This document shows, piece by piece, positions 34,001 to 42,103 of a stretch of 64,000 nt of DNA. The notes beneath the pieces were generated by a model. That model saw only the letters and a list, made by a program, of their open reading frames with translations, did not search any database and was not told the origin of the DNA. The first letter of the stretch is position 1. Every line of letters starts with the position of its first letter. The position numbers and the translations under genes were made by a program. The DNA comes from Methanoflorens sp963701995 (GTDB lineage Archaea; Halobacteriota; Bog-38; Methanoflorentales; Methanoflorentaceae). The DNA is taken from NCBI GenBank assembly GCA_963701995.1, contig OY969693.1, positions 62,001 to 126,000 on the forward strand. The letters are read 5' to 3'.

Positions 34001-34530
34001 TCCAGCGCTCGATCCCGCCTTCGGTCGAACTCAGCAATACCGGCGATCTCATCGATGATCTTGCGGCGCTCGAGCGGGCTTACCTCGATGATGCGCGTTA
34101 TGTCGCCTTGGAGCACGACATTGTAGCCCTCTGGGGTGATGCACGCTTTCGAGAGGAGCTCGTGAATGTCTGCGAGCGTGCACGGCTTGCCGTCCAGGTA
34201 GTAATAGCTATAGTACCCGCTTGCCGTGCGGCGCACCTTTCGGGCAACCGTCACTTCCGCGTCGGTGGGTAGTTCGGCGTCGGCGTTGTCAAACCTCACC
34301 TTGACCATTGCCTCGTCAGCGCCATTCCCGTTAAAAATCAGGTCGGTGAGTTTCTCAGCGCGCATAGTCCGCGAACTCGAGAGCCCGAGACAAAAGAGTA
34401 CGCTATCAACGATGTTCGACTTTCCTGAACCGTTAGGTCCGGACACGGCCGTAAAATCGTCGAAAAAAGGAATCTTCACCTTTTTTCCGAATGACTTGAA
34501 GTTGTGAATCTCAAGTTCTTTAATGAACAT
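31060..34530 (-). CDS. smc: chromosome segregation protein SMC
   Basis: This 1156-residue ATPase folds DNA loops as a condensin. The N-terminal head has Walker A GPNGSGKS at 31-38, followed by coiled coil to about 500. The hinge domain (about 505-655; LPGVRGVVAELGKVD, VVTELEPARTLIGRYRMVTLDGELLEMSGAMTGG) leads to a second coiled coil. The C-terminal head has the ABC signature MSGGEKSLAALAMIFAI and Walker B FYMFDEIDMFLD. All catalytic motifs are intact. It is preceded by a small coiled-coil protein gene and followed by scpA with a four-base overlap. Confidence 0.97.
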   Translation of the reverse strand: MFIKELEIHNFKSFGKKVKIPFFDDFTAVSGPNGSGKSNIVDSVLFCLGLSSSRTMRAEKLTDLIFNGNGADEAMVKVRFDNADAELPTDAEVTVARKVRRTASGYYSYYYLDGKPCTLADIHELLSKACITPEGYNVVLQGDITRIIEVSPLERRKIIDEIAGIAEFDRRRDRALDELEVVRERVERVDIILNEVALRLEQLKVEREHALKYQELKAKKRDYEKMVFASKLNKLAREIEATEGDLARKQRSKDKAVHELSATRDAIYDLEGQLSALNSAVSEKGENEQFELTKHVESIKGGLGQHQSRIDFVTKEAERLESQKRKVFIEVNALKQKHEALQSDLGAEAVRRASLSSELEEQEQELNALKEQLATLDENVTQARDELFEKRKMLGEEKDKRGDVVRARDRVLDVLRRASTDVHALEGKIDAMRSGAASVERDLGKIHQDRAALTRKLENARENIKDLEVRREDLKLATETVERRLNQAHQEFVRAEARLKESFGKAVEAIMAAQLPGVRGVVAELGKVDPRYITALEIAAGPRLRNIVVDTDADAAHAIAYLKEQNVGRATFLPLNKMKSIHREALPARDGIVDYAINLVDYDPEYAAAFSYVFGKTVVVTELEPARTLIGRYRMVTLDGELLEMSGAMTGGIDRRALRFIAGEEQELHKLSRQIREYEKERERLQQELNDVDDLLLQARHELVTTEGERERLARETEAFEARKEQANAEADAEIVHLAAMRAEKEQAGVNINELEEQEALHGSAVAALEHDIAELEKRLKGTDASKLTENLAQIADEVRRLQARISKCDATIADFRLQEDYNDKKLADAKEHLETTDERIKELRASIREHSEASARLEQELADVCGRERELARELSELREGRDALLAQISLKETEKADLQHKIDRTEQALETLDYQRLELEARRDELKAEAGEIDDVPPEEPHEAIVAALRTLEAQLESMNDVNMRAIEDYGNVARRQQDLAARKDTLFNERVEILERIDRYGLMKKEALLTAFESINANFKVIYAELSGATGELALENHEDPFDGGLFIRSWQHGKHVQRIEAMSGGEKSLAALAMIFAIQRYMPAPFYMFDEIDMFLDGANAERVARMIKKLSSNAQFIVVSLRKPMIEAASRTIGVSMQEGNISSVTGVKLN

Positions 34531-34554
34531 AGTCTCATCGGGCCGCGTGCCCGC

Positions 34555-34917
34555 TCATAATTCGCGATCAGCGATGATTATATCGTTGCCTAGACGACGC
34601 TGGGGCTCGGGAGTACAATCCGCATCCGCGATGATATAGGTAGTCTTCTTTTTTGTCTGCAGTTGGGGAAGCGAAGGCTCAGCCGGCTCCGTTTCGCTTG
34701 GAAGCTCGTTGCTCTCGTTCACGCGCGGAAGCAGTGCCATATCGTGGACTGAAGAACTGACGTCGACGAGCTGTTGAGTGATACCGTTTACGAAGCTCGA
34801 CAATTCAGCAACTTTGTTCTCGAGCTTCGTCACGCGCTGGTCGAGCGTCGAGCGCGGGACCCCTTGTTTGACCCTTAAGCGACGCGGCATCTCATCTGGA
34901 TCGTCTTGATAACGCAT
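34555..34917 (-). CDS. small coiled-coil protein upstream of smc (DUF7518-like)
   Basis: This 120-residue protein has a basic N terminus (MPRRLRVKQGVPRS), a short coiled coil (LDQRVTKLENKVAELSSFVNGITQQLVDVSS, about 25-57), a low-complexity Pro/Glu-rich middle and a conserved-looking end (NDIIIADREL). Its stop is 24 bases before the smc start, so it should be cotranscribed. Similar small coiled-coil proteins of unknown function (I believe DUF7518 in haloarchaea) lie near smc; the family name is tentative. A role in loading or regulating SMC is inference from position. Confidence 0.6.
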   Translation of the reverse strand: MRYQDDPDEMPRRLRVKQGVPRSTLDQRVTKLENKVAELSSFVNGITQQLVDVSSSVHDMALLPRVNESNELPSETEPAEPSLPQLQTKKKTTYIIADADCTPEPQRRLGNDIIIADREL

Positions 34918-34997
34918 ACCCTACCTCGTAATGTAGTGCGGGGTTCGCACCTTATACTTTATGGTATGTACTCGAACCGCAAACGGTGAATTCGGTT

Positions 34998-36259
34998 TTA
35001 TGGCGTAATCCGCCGTCGATCGCGAGGGAAAAGAACGCTTTCCCGAATGTTGGCGAGTCCGAGCATGGTTACGAGAAGACGCTCGGCCCCAAGACCCCAC
35101 CCGGCGTGAGGCGGCATGCCGAAACGAAATGCGTCGAGATAGAACCCAAAGTTTTCAGGCGCGAGCGATTTGCCGGCAAGCTGTTCGACGAGGAGGGCAT
35201 AATCGTGAATCCGTCGCGCACCTGACGCGAGTTCCATCCTCGGGTGCATGAGGTCGAAGGCGTAGCAGAGATTGTTGCGTGGCTGCACGTAGAACGGCTT
35301 CAGCTCAACCGGCCACTCTACGATGAAGTAGTGCTCTCCTATCTCCTCGCCGACCGCTTTCTCTGCAGCGGTGTCTAGATCGTCTCCCCACGGGATATCT
35401 GCGATTTCAATCGCCTCCGCATAAGTGATTCGTTTGAAGGGAATAGGGGGGATCGAAAGCGTCACGCCCAACGATTGGAGCGGCGCGCTGCAGCGCTCGG
35501 CAACGGCGACATAGACGTGCTGAATAAGCTCTTCAAGGAGCTCCATGACCTCTTTATCGTCCAAAAATGAGGCCTCTATGTCAATCGAGGTGACTTCATT
35601 GAGGTGCTTGCGCGTGTCGTGCTCCTCGGCGCGAAATATGGGGCCAACCTCAAAAACCCGTTCCAAACCGGCCGCCATCATGATCTGCTTGTAGAGCTGC
35701 GGGCTCTGGTTCAGGAACGCTTCGCGGTCAAAGTACGATATGGGGAAGAGCTGCGTCCCGCCCTCAGTCGCCGTGGCCACCATTTTAGGAGTCTGAATTT
35801 CAATAAAATCGTGGGCTGATAGAAACGCCCGTACCTCGTGGAGCACCGTCGCACGAATAAGGAAGATAGCGCGCGTGGCTGGAAGACGCACGTCCATGAA
35901 CCGCGCATCCAGGCGCGTATCAAGATCGGCCCGCACCTTGCCGGTAACGTCAAGCGGAAGCGGTGATTCCGCAGCGTTGAGCAGCTCAACGTCGTAGGGA
36001 ATAATCTCAAAGCCTTGCGGCGCTTTCAGTTCCTCCTTGACGAGTCCCGAGACGCGGACGACGGACTCCCGGCTGAGACTTCGCACGTGTTCGACGAGTT
36101 CGGGGGGACCTTCTTCTTTGGCATGGTGATTTGCATAACGCCATCGCGATCACGGAGCAGAAGGAAGCTAATACCCCCGAGGTCACGAAGCTCATGCACC
36201 CACCCCGCAACGGTCACGTCAGTTTCTGGAACGATCGCGCTCGAGCGCGTGAGCTTCAT
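34998..36259 (-). CDS. aspS: aspartyl-tRNA synthetase, split by a homopolymer frameshift
   Basis: The N-terminal OB-fold reads from ATG 36259 (VTVAGWVHELRDLGGISFLLLRDRDGVMQIT) to MPKKKVPP. The frame then breaks at a run of six C on this strand (36102-36107); with one more C it continues ELVEHVRSLSRESVVRVSGLV into the class II core ending at 34998. Motif 2 (FRAEEHDTRKHLNE) and motif 3 (GWGLGAERLLVTMLG) are intact and the corrected protein of about 420 residues is complete. The indel in a homopolymer and the essential function suggest a sequence error. hisD overlaps its start by four bases upstream. Confidence 0.88.
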
Positions 36260-37524
36260 TGAAGCCTCCGCAGCACTGACGCTGCGTGCCCAGGCAACCC
36301 CTCGATCTGCGCCAGCGAACGGACGAGGTCCGCAAGGCTGTCCAACCCGTCTTTCGTTAGCACTTGTACGCTCATCTTCTTAGTAAAGTGGTCGACGTTA
36401 AGCCCGCTGACGTACTTGGCGAATCCGCCGGTTGGCAACGTGGAGCTTATTCCGGTGGCGTAATCACCGACAGCTGCGGGCGTATAGTCCCCCACGCAGA
36501 CGGTTCCGGCATTGCGGATCTTTTCCAACACGGTAATCGGATCGCGCACCATGAGTTCGAGGTGCTCGGGAGCGAGGTCGTTGATGAACGAAATGCACGC
36601 GTCCACGCTGTCGCCCACAAGAATGGCAGTGTTACTCAGATCAATGAGATCCTTCCGCGGGGCTGCTTCACGCTGCGCAGTGAGCTCCTTTTTGACCTCG
36701 CGTGCGAGTTCCGGAGACGGGGTCAGCAGGAAACCGCATGACGCAGGGCCGTGCTCGAGTTGGGCGAGGATATCAGCGGCGATAAACTCGGGATTCCCTC
36801 CATCGGCGAGCACCGCAATTTCACTTGGACCCGCGGGGAAGTCGATTTCCACCGCACTCTGCACGAGGAGCTTTGCGGCCGTTACGTACACGTTGCCTGG
36901 TCCGACGATCTTGTCCACCTTTGCGACGCTCTGTGTCCCATACGCCATTGCGGCGATCGCCTGCGCCCCCCCAATCTTATAGACAGCGTTCGCACCTGCA
37001 ATATCGGCAGCGAGAAGCGTTGCCACCGGCACGGTGCCATCAGGCATCGGTGGAATACACACGACGACCTCGCGCACGCCGGCTACCTTGGCCGGCACGA
37101 TATTCATGAGTGCTGTGGAGGGGTAAAGCGCAAATCCTCCGGGCACGTAGGCGCCGATGCGATCGAGCGGCGTGGTCTTTTGCCCGAAGACAACTCCCGG
37201 AGCAACCTCGTGAAGCCATAAGTCGCTTTGTACCTGCCGCATGTGGAACGACGTGATGTTGTCGGAAAGATGATACAGCGCGTCGATGACGTCTTGCGAG
37301 GCATTTTCGTACGCTGAGAGGAGCTCCCCTTCTGTTACTCGAAGCCCGACGATGTCGGCTTTGTCATATTCTAAGGTGTATTGCATGACGGCGGTGTCGC
37401 CGTTTTCTTTCACATCGTTAATGATTTTCTGGACGTGGCCCATAACCTCACGTACGGCCGCACCGCGGTCGAGAAGACGGTCGAATTCGGCGTCAGTCAC
37501 CTCAGATAAGCGTTTACAGATCAT
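36256..37524 (-). CDS. hisD: histidinol dehydrogenase
   Basis: This zinc enzyme oxidises histidinol to histidine in two NAD steps. The protein has GAYVPGGFALYPSTALM, the cofactor region KIGGAQAIAAMAYGT, FPAGPSEIAVLAD, the metal and catalytic segment ILAQLEHGPAS, the catalytic pair in NDLAPEHLELM and the C-terminal GDYTPAAVGDYATG. From ATG 37524 it has 422 residues; a GTG nine codons upstream (37551) is possible and would suit a leaderless message. It overlaps aspS by four bases. Confidence 0.95.
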   Translation of the reverse strand: MICKRLSEVTDAEFDRLLDRGAAVREVMGHVQKIINDVKENGDTAVMQYTLEYDKADIVGLRVTEGELLSAYENASQDVIDALYHLSDNITSFHMRQVQSDLWLHEVAPGVVFGQKTTPLDRIGAYVPGGFALYPSTALMNIVPAKVAGVREVVVCIPPMPDGTVPVATLLAADIAGANAVYKIGGAQAIAAMAYGTQSVAKVDKIVGPGNVYVTAAKLLVQSAVEIDFPAGPSEIAVLADGGNPEFIAADILAQLEHGPASCGFLLTPSPELAREVKKELTAQREAAPRKDLIDLSNTAILVGDSVDACISFINDLAPEHLELMVRDPITVLEKIRNAGTVCVGDYTPAAVGDYATGISSTLPTGGFAKYVSGLNVDHFTKKMSVQVLTKDGLDSLADLVRSLAQIEGLPGHAASVLRRLQ

Positions 37525-37647
37525 GGCATCACAACCGATAGGACGCGACACGGTATTAACCTTTATGGGTAAGCCTCATGCGCCAATCTTTGCGCACAAG
37601 ACTCATTTCGAAGTTCTTAAATAGAAAGAAACGAGCATTACACGCGC

Positions 37648-37761
37648 ATGAGCAGAAAAGACCTGATGAGCGACATCGCGATGGCCCGTAAAGAGCTCAG
37701 CATCGACCGAATGAAAAAGATACTGAAGGTGTGCCTCACCATCACCCGGAAGTCTTACTGA
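37648..37761 (+). CDS. possible 37-residue basic protein, leaderless
   Basis: A short frame from ATG 37648 to TGA 37761 encodes a basic, helical peptide (MSRKDLMSDIAMARKELSID, ending TITRKSY). TTCTTAAATAG at about 37614-37624 is a good TATA element 25-30 bases upstream, just where a leaderless message would begin at this ATG. The frame overlaps the 3' end of the convergent radical SAM gene by seven bases. Size makes chance plausible; the promoter spacing is the main support. Confidence 0.35.
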   Translation: MSRKDLMSDIAMARKELSIDRMKKILKVCLTITRKSY

Positions 37762-38750
37762 TCGATAATGGGCGCTTTGCGCCCGCATCCGGGACACTGT
37801 TTACCTCGTTTTTTGATGGCATAACCGGTTCGTTCGATAATGACGGCGCCGCATTCGGGGCAGAACGTATTCTCGTGCTGGCTCGGAACGTTGCCTAGGT
37901 AGACATAGCGCAGTCCGGCCCGTGCTGCGGCGCTATGCGCCTTTTCAAGCGTTTCTATGGGTGTTGCGGGACGGTCAAGCATACGCCAATCAGGATGGAA
38001 GCGCGAGAAGTGAACCGGCGTATCGCAGTCAACGCCCGCGGCCCACTCGCTAAAAGCGGTGAGCTGTTCTTCGTCATCGTTCAGTCCGGGAATAACGAGA
38101 TACGTCAGTTCGAGGTGGATGCCGTGCTCGTGCATGCGCTCGCACGTTTTGAGCACGGGATCGAGGCGCGCCTTGCAAACGCCGTTGTAGAACTTCTTGT
38201 TAAAGCCCTTCACGTCGACGTTTGCTGCATCGAGATAGGGTCCGATCTTTTCGAGAGCTTGCGACGTCATATACCCATTGGTGACGTACACCGTATACAA
38301 ACCAGCTTCTTTAGCGAGGATCGCAGAATCGTATGTATACTCAAACCAGATCGTCGGCTCATTGTACGTCCACGCAATCCCGCGGCAGTTGCGCTCGAGA
38401 GCGAGCTGCACGGAACGCTCAGGAAGGATTTCCGTCGTGCCCAGCTCTCCGACTTCCGCGAAGGAGATGTCGTAGTTTTGGCAGTGCTCACACCTGAAGT
38501 TGCAGCTCACCGAACCGAGCGAAAACACCTTTGATCCGGGGTAAAAATGATACAGCGGCTTCTTTTCAATCGGATCGACGTTCATAGAGCTCACCTCCGC
38601 ATAGATGAGGGTTTTGAGCTTGCCGTCGAGATTCTGCCGCACGTGACAGATCCCACGCTCCCACTTCTTAATCTTGCACTCGTGTGCGCACGCAAAACAG
38701 TGTACGGCCTCGCTTTCGATCGGTTCCCATAACATGGCATCTTTGATCAC
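37755..38750 (-). CDS. amrS: AmmeMemoRadiSam-type radical SAM enzyme (AmrS)
   Basis: This radical SAM protein of 331 residues matches the AmrS/COG1180 family. An N-terminal cysteine set (CFACAHECKI ... GICHVR) is followed by the SAM cluster motif C-x3-C-x2-C at 83, 87 and 90 (CNFRCEHC), the barrel, and a C-terminal zinc ribbon (CPECG ... CPGCG). The family resembles pyruvate formate-lyase activases and is named for its link with the AMMECR1 and MEMO-like proteins; its substrate is unknown. Those partners are not adjacent here. The GTG at 38750 is chosen because GGAGGT lies six bases upstream. Confidence 0.87.
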   Translation of the reverse strand: MIKDAMLWEPIESEAVHCFACAHECKIKKWERGICHVRQNLDGKLKTLIYAEVSSMNVDPIEKKPLYHFYPGSKVFSLGSVSCNFRCEHCQNYDISFAEVGELGTTEILPERSVQLALERNCRGIAWTYNEPTIWFEYTYDSAILAKEAGLYTVYVTNGYMTSQALEKIGPYLDAANVDVKGFNKKFYNGVCKARLDPVLKTCERMHEHGIHLELTYLVIPGLNDDEEQLTAFSEWAAGVDCDTPVHFSRFHPDWRMLDRPATPIETLEKAHSAAARAGLRYVYLGNVPSQHENTFCPECGAVIIERTGYAIKKRGKQCPGCGRKAPIIDQ

Positions 38751-38937
38751 GTTATGACCTCCGTGGTTTTTCAAGTAGTTGAGCGTCGCTTGATGGTATT
38801 TCCCAGTCCTCGTCTGCCGCTAGTTGCGCCCGCCCTACGATCGCGAGCATTGTTCTTTTCGCCTTGATGTGGGCGCTTGAACCCAATGCGCGAACGAGGA
38901 CGCAACAAATGACTCTCCTAGATTCTGATGCGACCGC

Positions 38938-39885
38938 CTAGCCAAACGCACGGAAGGTCACGATGTTCCGCGCGTAGGGGACGAGCTTGCGCAGTGACAT
39001 GAGATGGGACGTTTCAGCGTGACAGTAGATGAGACAGTGCCTGTCGCACCGCAGCATCTGCTCACGGTCAGCCTGTGCCCGTTCCGAGGTCATAAGGGTC
39101 TGAAGGTCGTTTTCGAGGAGATTGCCCAACTTCGTGCCGATGGGCATGCACGGGTAAATAATGTCGCCGTTCGGCTCGATCATAACGCTAAGCGTTCGGC
39201 ACGTGTACGGCTGGTCAAAACTCTCGATGTACGAGCCACTCGTTGTGAGCGTGTTCCCGTACTCGCGCTTCATGCGCGTAACGATCTCGCGAAGCGCCAT
39301 CAGATCCGGCGTGAGGTCTTCGGTGCCATCAAAGTTGAACGCCGGCATGATGAGAATCTTGTGGCCGTGTGCGTGCACTTTTTCCACCTTTTCCTCGATC
39401 TTATCGAGATCGCGCTTCGTTACGACTGTTTGCACCGTCGTCTTGATCCCAAGATCAGAAAAGAAGTCGAGCCGGTCAAGCATGTGCACGTTGCTGTGGC
39501 CCTCGTCAATGGATAACTGCAGAAAATCGAAGTACCTTGCGTACTCTGTAAATGGCCGTCGATCGATGAGAAGTCCGTTGGTGGTAAACAGAATATAGTT
39601 CGAGCAGTCGTGTGTGTAGCGGAGAATTTCGCCGATATCCTTGCGCAGTAGCGGCTCTCCCCCTTCAAAGCTGATGGTAAAGGTGCTTGCTTGAGACAGA
39701 TTGTCGATGACAGTGAACACGTCATTCGTGTTAAGATCAGGGATCTTATCTGCCCAGACGTTGCAGAAGCCACACCGCAGGTTGCACCGGTGGGTGATCT
39801 TGAATGAGGCGTAGAACGGATTGTCGAATTCGTTTCGGATGTAGTTCGAAAAGTACCCTCTAAGGGCCCGCACATTTCTGTTCAT
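38938..39885 (-). CDS. radical SAM protein with SPASM-like C-terminal cysteines
   Basis: The SAM cluster motif C-x3-C-x2-C is at residues 34, 38 and 41 (CNLRCGFC). FEGGEPLLRKD and the TTNGLLID strand follow as in the MoaA/PqqE-like group, and the C-terminal region has five further cysteines (YTCRTL, IYPCMPIG, RCDRHCLIYC) that fit an auxiliary cluster. Such enzymes modify peptides, proteins or lipids; no substrate is visible. GAGG eight bases before ATG 39885 supports this start over a TTG at 39948. It follows the beta-rich protein gene in the hsp20 operon. Confidence 0.83.
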   Translation of the reverse strand: MNRNVRALRGYFSNYIRNEFDNPFYASFKITHRCNLRCGFCNVWADKIPDLNTNDVFTVIDNLSQASTFTISFEGGEPLLRKDIGEILRYTHDCSNYILFTTNGLLIDRRPFTEYARYFDFLQLSIDEGHSNVHMLDRLDFFSDLGIKTTVQTVVTKRDLDKIEEKVEKVHAHGHKILIMPAFNFDGTEDLTPDLMALREIVTRMKREYGNTLTTSGSYIESFDQPYTCRTLSVMIEPNGDIIYPCMPIGTKLGNLLENDLQTLMTSERAQADREQMLRCDRHCLIYCHAETSHLMSLRKLVPYARNIVTFRAFG

Positions 39886-39960
39886 TGTGCCTCGCTGCAG
39901 TTGTGTGACGAATGAATTCGTGAGAGAGTGGCTGTTGTTGGTATCCAATGAGCCGTAGAT

Positions 39961-40620
39961 TCACTCCTCAAAGGGCGCAACGTAGCATGATGTCTGCTTG
40001 CTGCTAATGAGCTTCTGTTCGTGAAAAAGGCGCGCTGTGAGGAGATACGTGCCTTCTTCACTCGCATAGAGCTCGCTTACGAATCGTTTCGTGCCGCCTT
40101 CTGCGATGAAGTCGATATCGATCACGTCCATGAGCGTGTGGGCTTTCGACGGGGGGGTTGCAGCGATTTCGAGCCGTAGATTCGGCACGTCGCGGTGGGC
40201 GTGCACGACCGTTTCCGCCTCGATTGTTTCTTCATACGCCCAGTAGGGCCGATTCGCGAAGAAGGTCTGGATCTCAGCGGGATCTTCGGTCAGTCGAACC
40301 TCCTGATCGGGAGAGTACCAGCTCACGAGAGCACCATCGCGGTACGCCGTGACGTGCAGATAGACCCGTCCAGTGTGGTTCGCAAAAATCTGAAAGTTGA
40401 GCGCTGCCGTGTCTTGCGGGGCCAACTCTTTCACGAAATGAAAAGAGCCGCTTGGCAAGACGTCGAGATCGTACGAGTTATACGTATACAGCGTCGCGCT
40501 TACGTCGACAAGGCGCTCCGTTGATACGTTCCTCAGCTGGACGGTGATCCAGTGGCGCCCCCGGTCGAGCACCTCGGGCGCAACGGTTGCCTCGAAGGGG
40601 TACTTGCGTCGTTCTTCCAT
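39961..40620 (-). CDS. hypothetical beta-sandwich protein, 219 residues
   Basis: The sequence is strand-rich with no membrane helix or signal peptide. It contains two similar Ig/CARDB-like halves (HWITVQLRNVSTERLVDVSATLYTYNSYDL; LRLEIAATPPSKAHTLMDVIDIDFIAEGGTKRF). Adhesion-like or chaperone-like roles are both possible. It sits 11 bases after hsp20 and 13 codons or less before the radical SAM gene, so the three appear to be one operon. No named family recognised. Confidence 0.6.
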   Translation of the reverse strand: MEERRKYPFEATVAPEVLDRGRHWITVQLRNVSTERLVDVSATLYTYNSYDLDVLPSGSFHFVKELAPQDTAALNFQIFANHTGRVYLHVTAYRDGALVSWYSPDQEVRLTEDPAEIQTFFANRPYWAYEETIEAETVVHAHRDVPNLRLEIAATPPSKAHTLMDVIDIDFIAEGGTKRFVSELYASEEGTYLLTARLFHEQKLISSKQTSCYVAPFEE

Positions 40621-40631
40621 AACGCACCAAC

Positions 40632-41120
40632 CTACTTAACGTTCACTCGCGTTTTCTTTTCCACCTCAGTGGGCTCCTTCTTCGGGATTTTCACCTCGAG
40701 CACGCCGTTCTTGAACGTTGCTTCTGCCTTGTCTGGAAGAACGTCGGCGGGGAGGTCGAGCATCCGGCGGTACGATGCGTAGCCGCGCTCGCGGTAGGTA
40801 TAATCCTCATCCTTGCGTTCCGTTTCGGTGCTCGATTCAGCGCTGATCTCGATCCGTTCGGGGGTAAGGTTGATCTCGATATCCTCCTTCTGCACGCCGG
40901 GCATGTCTGCGACCACCTGGAGGGCGTCTCCAAGGTCAAGGACGTCAACGCGTGGCTGTTTCAAAGCGGGCATCGGCGCTTGCGAGGGGAGTACGCGCTC
41001 AAGGGTGTCCTCCATGTTGGCGCGGAACGTGTCGAGCATGCGGCGCATCTCGGCGAAGGGCTCACTCATCCAGTAGTCCTTCGGCGTGATTCTCTTCTCT
41101 TCTTTCTTTTCGTCGGTCAT
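40632..41120 (-). CDS. hsp20: Hsp20/alpha-crystallin small heat shock protein
   Basis: This 162-residue ATP-independent chaperone has a charged N-terminal arm (MTDEKKEEKRITPKDYWMSEPFAEM), an alpha-crystallin domain (about 55-150) with LQVVADMPGVQKEDIEINL, YRERGYASYRRMLDLPADV and the signature NGVLEVKIPK, and a short tail. The IXI-like end seen in many family members is not obvious. As first gene of an operon with a beta-rich protein and a radical SAM enzyme it may be heat- or stress-induced; no heat-shock operator was seen. Confidence 0.93.
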   Translation of the reverse strand: MTDEKKEEKRITPKDYWMSEPFAEMRRMLDTFRANMEDTLERVLPSQAPMPALKQPRVDVLDLGDALQVVADMPGVQKEDIEINLTPERIEISAESSTETERKDEDYTYRERGYASYRRMLDLPADVLPDKAEATFKNGVLEVKIPKKEPTEVEKKTRVNVK

Positions 41121-41210
41121 AGTATCATCAAATTAACTAGCGCACGGAAGGTAATAAAGCATACGCAAGGAAAAAATAGATCATGGAGGAGGGCTTCACG
41201 ACGCAAACGG

Positions 41211-41954
41211 TTATCGCAGAAATAGGTCGAGGCCGTTTTGTACGCACGCCTTCTGCCCTCGATCGGCGTACCCCTCTAGGCTGAGCGCGTGCAAGACCCG
41301 TGCGACCGACAAGCAATCCGATCGCTGCGCGCTCATGTCGCTGTTGACGACAAACCTCGCTTCAGGATACTCTCTGATCAATTCCACCGCATCTTGCACC
41401 GATGCTTTGCCTGGCTGGACGGTAATGCCGACATACGTCCCCGCGTCGAGTGCGATATCGATCGTAGACAGATCGATGTGATCGATAACCACATCCTTGG
41501 CCCCAACGTCGTCAACGATCGCAACGATTCGTTCGAGCGCCTCTCTTTTCCCGCGCCGCGGCGTATGGATGACTTTAGGATAGTAATCGATCTCGAGCTG
41601 CGCGCGAAAAACCCGCTCCTCGACGTCAGTGCATCGTTCAAGACCGATCTCCCCGACGGCGACCACATCCGGGTGCGAGAGATACTCGGGGAGCGCTCGT
41701 AGCGTTTCGTCAACCTGGGCGTTTATAGAGCGCGGGTGGACACCGAGACCGACGTGCACGCTAATACCATTTTCCGCGCCTCGGCGCACTTCGCCGTGCG
41801 CAAGCTTGTGAAAGTGGTCGAGCAGCACGTCCGCGGTTGACATTCGCATCGGGTCGTGCGCGAGCGTGAGTACGTCCGTGACGCCGGCGACCCCCATCAA
41901 TTCAAAGTCCTCATACGGACGAGTGTCCATGTGGGCATGCGTATCAAACACGAG
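41211..41954 (-). CDS. TatD-like metal-dependent hydrolase (TIM barrel)
   Basis: The frame opens VFDTHAHMDTRPYEDFELM, where H-x-H is the first metal-binding motif of the amidohydrolase superfamily. HVGLGVHPRSIN, VAVGEIGLERCTD and KVIHTPRRG follow as in TatD and the archaeal COG1099 group, with VIDHID providing further ligands. TatD proteins are nucleases or phosphatases; the activity here is unknown. I take the GTG at 41954 as start because the conserved region begins there; the open frame extends to 42050 without a convincing site. It has 247 residues. Confidence 0.78.
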   Translation of the reverse strand, partial: LVFDTHAHMDTRPYEDFELMGVAGVTDVLTLAHDPMRMSTADVLLDHFHKLAHGEVRRGAENGISVHVGLGVHPRSINAQVDETLRALPEYLSHPDVVAVGEIGLERCTDVEERVFRAQLEIDYYPKVIHTPRRGKREALERIVAIVDDVGAKDVVIDHIDLSTIDIALDAGTYVGITVQPGKASVQDAVELIREYPEARFVVNSDMSAQRSDCLSVARVLHALSLEGYADRGQKACVQNGLDLFLR

Positions 41955-42076
41955 CGCATGAGCGCGGTCTTGAGTCTTATGTGTTATGCATGAGCATTCC
42001 GCGCGAGCCAGAGGAACAATTTCGGAAGCGTTGCCGTCCAAGGGGTTCAAATGGGCTGCCTGAGCCAGAAGACCGA

Positions 42077-42086
42077 TAATTATAAA
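42077..42086 (+). promoter_or_regulatory. TATA box of the ferredoxin gene
   Basis: ATAATTATAAAC lies about 20-27 bases before the ATG at 42104, predicting a leaderless or nearly leaderless message. Confidence 0.45.
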
Positions 42087-42103
42087 CGTGAAGAGTAAGC
42101 AGC

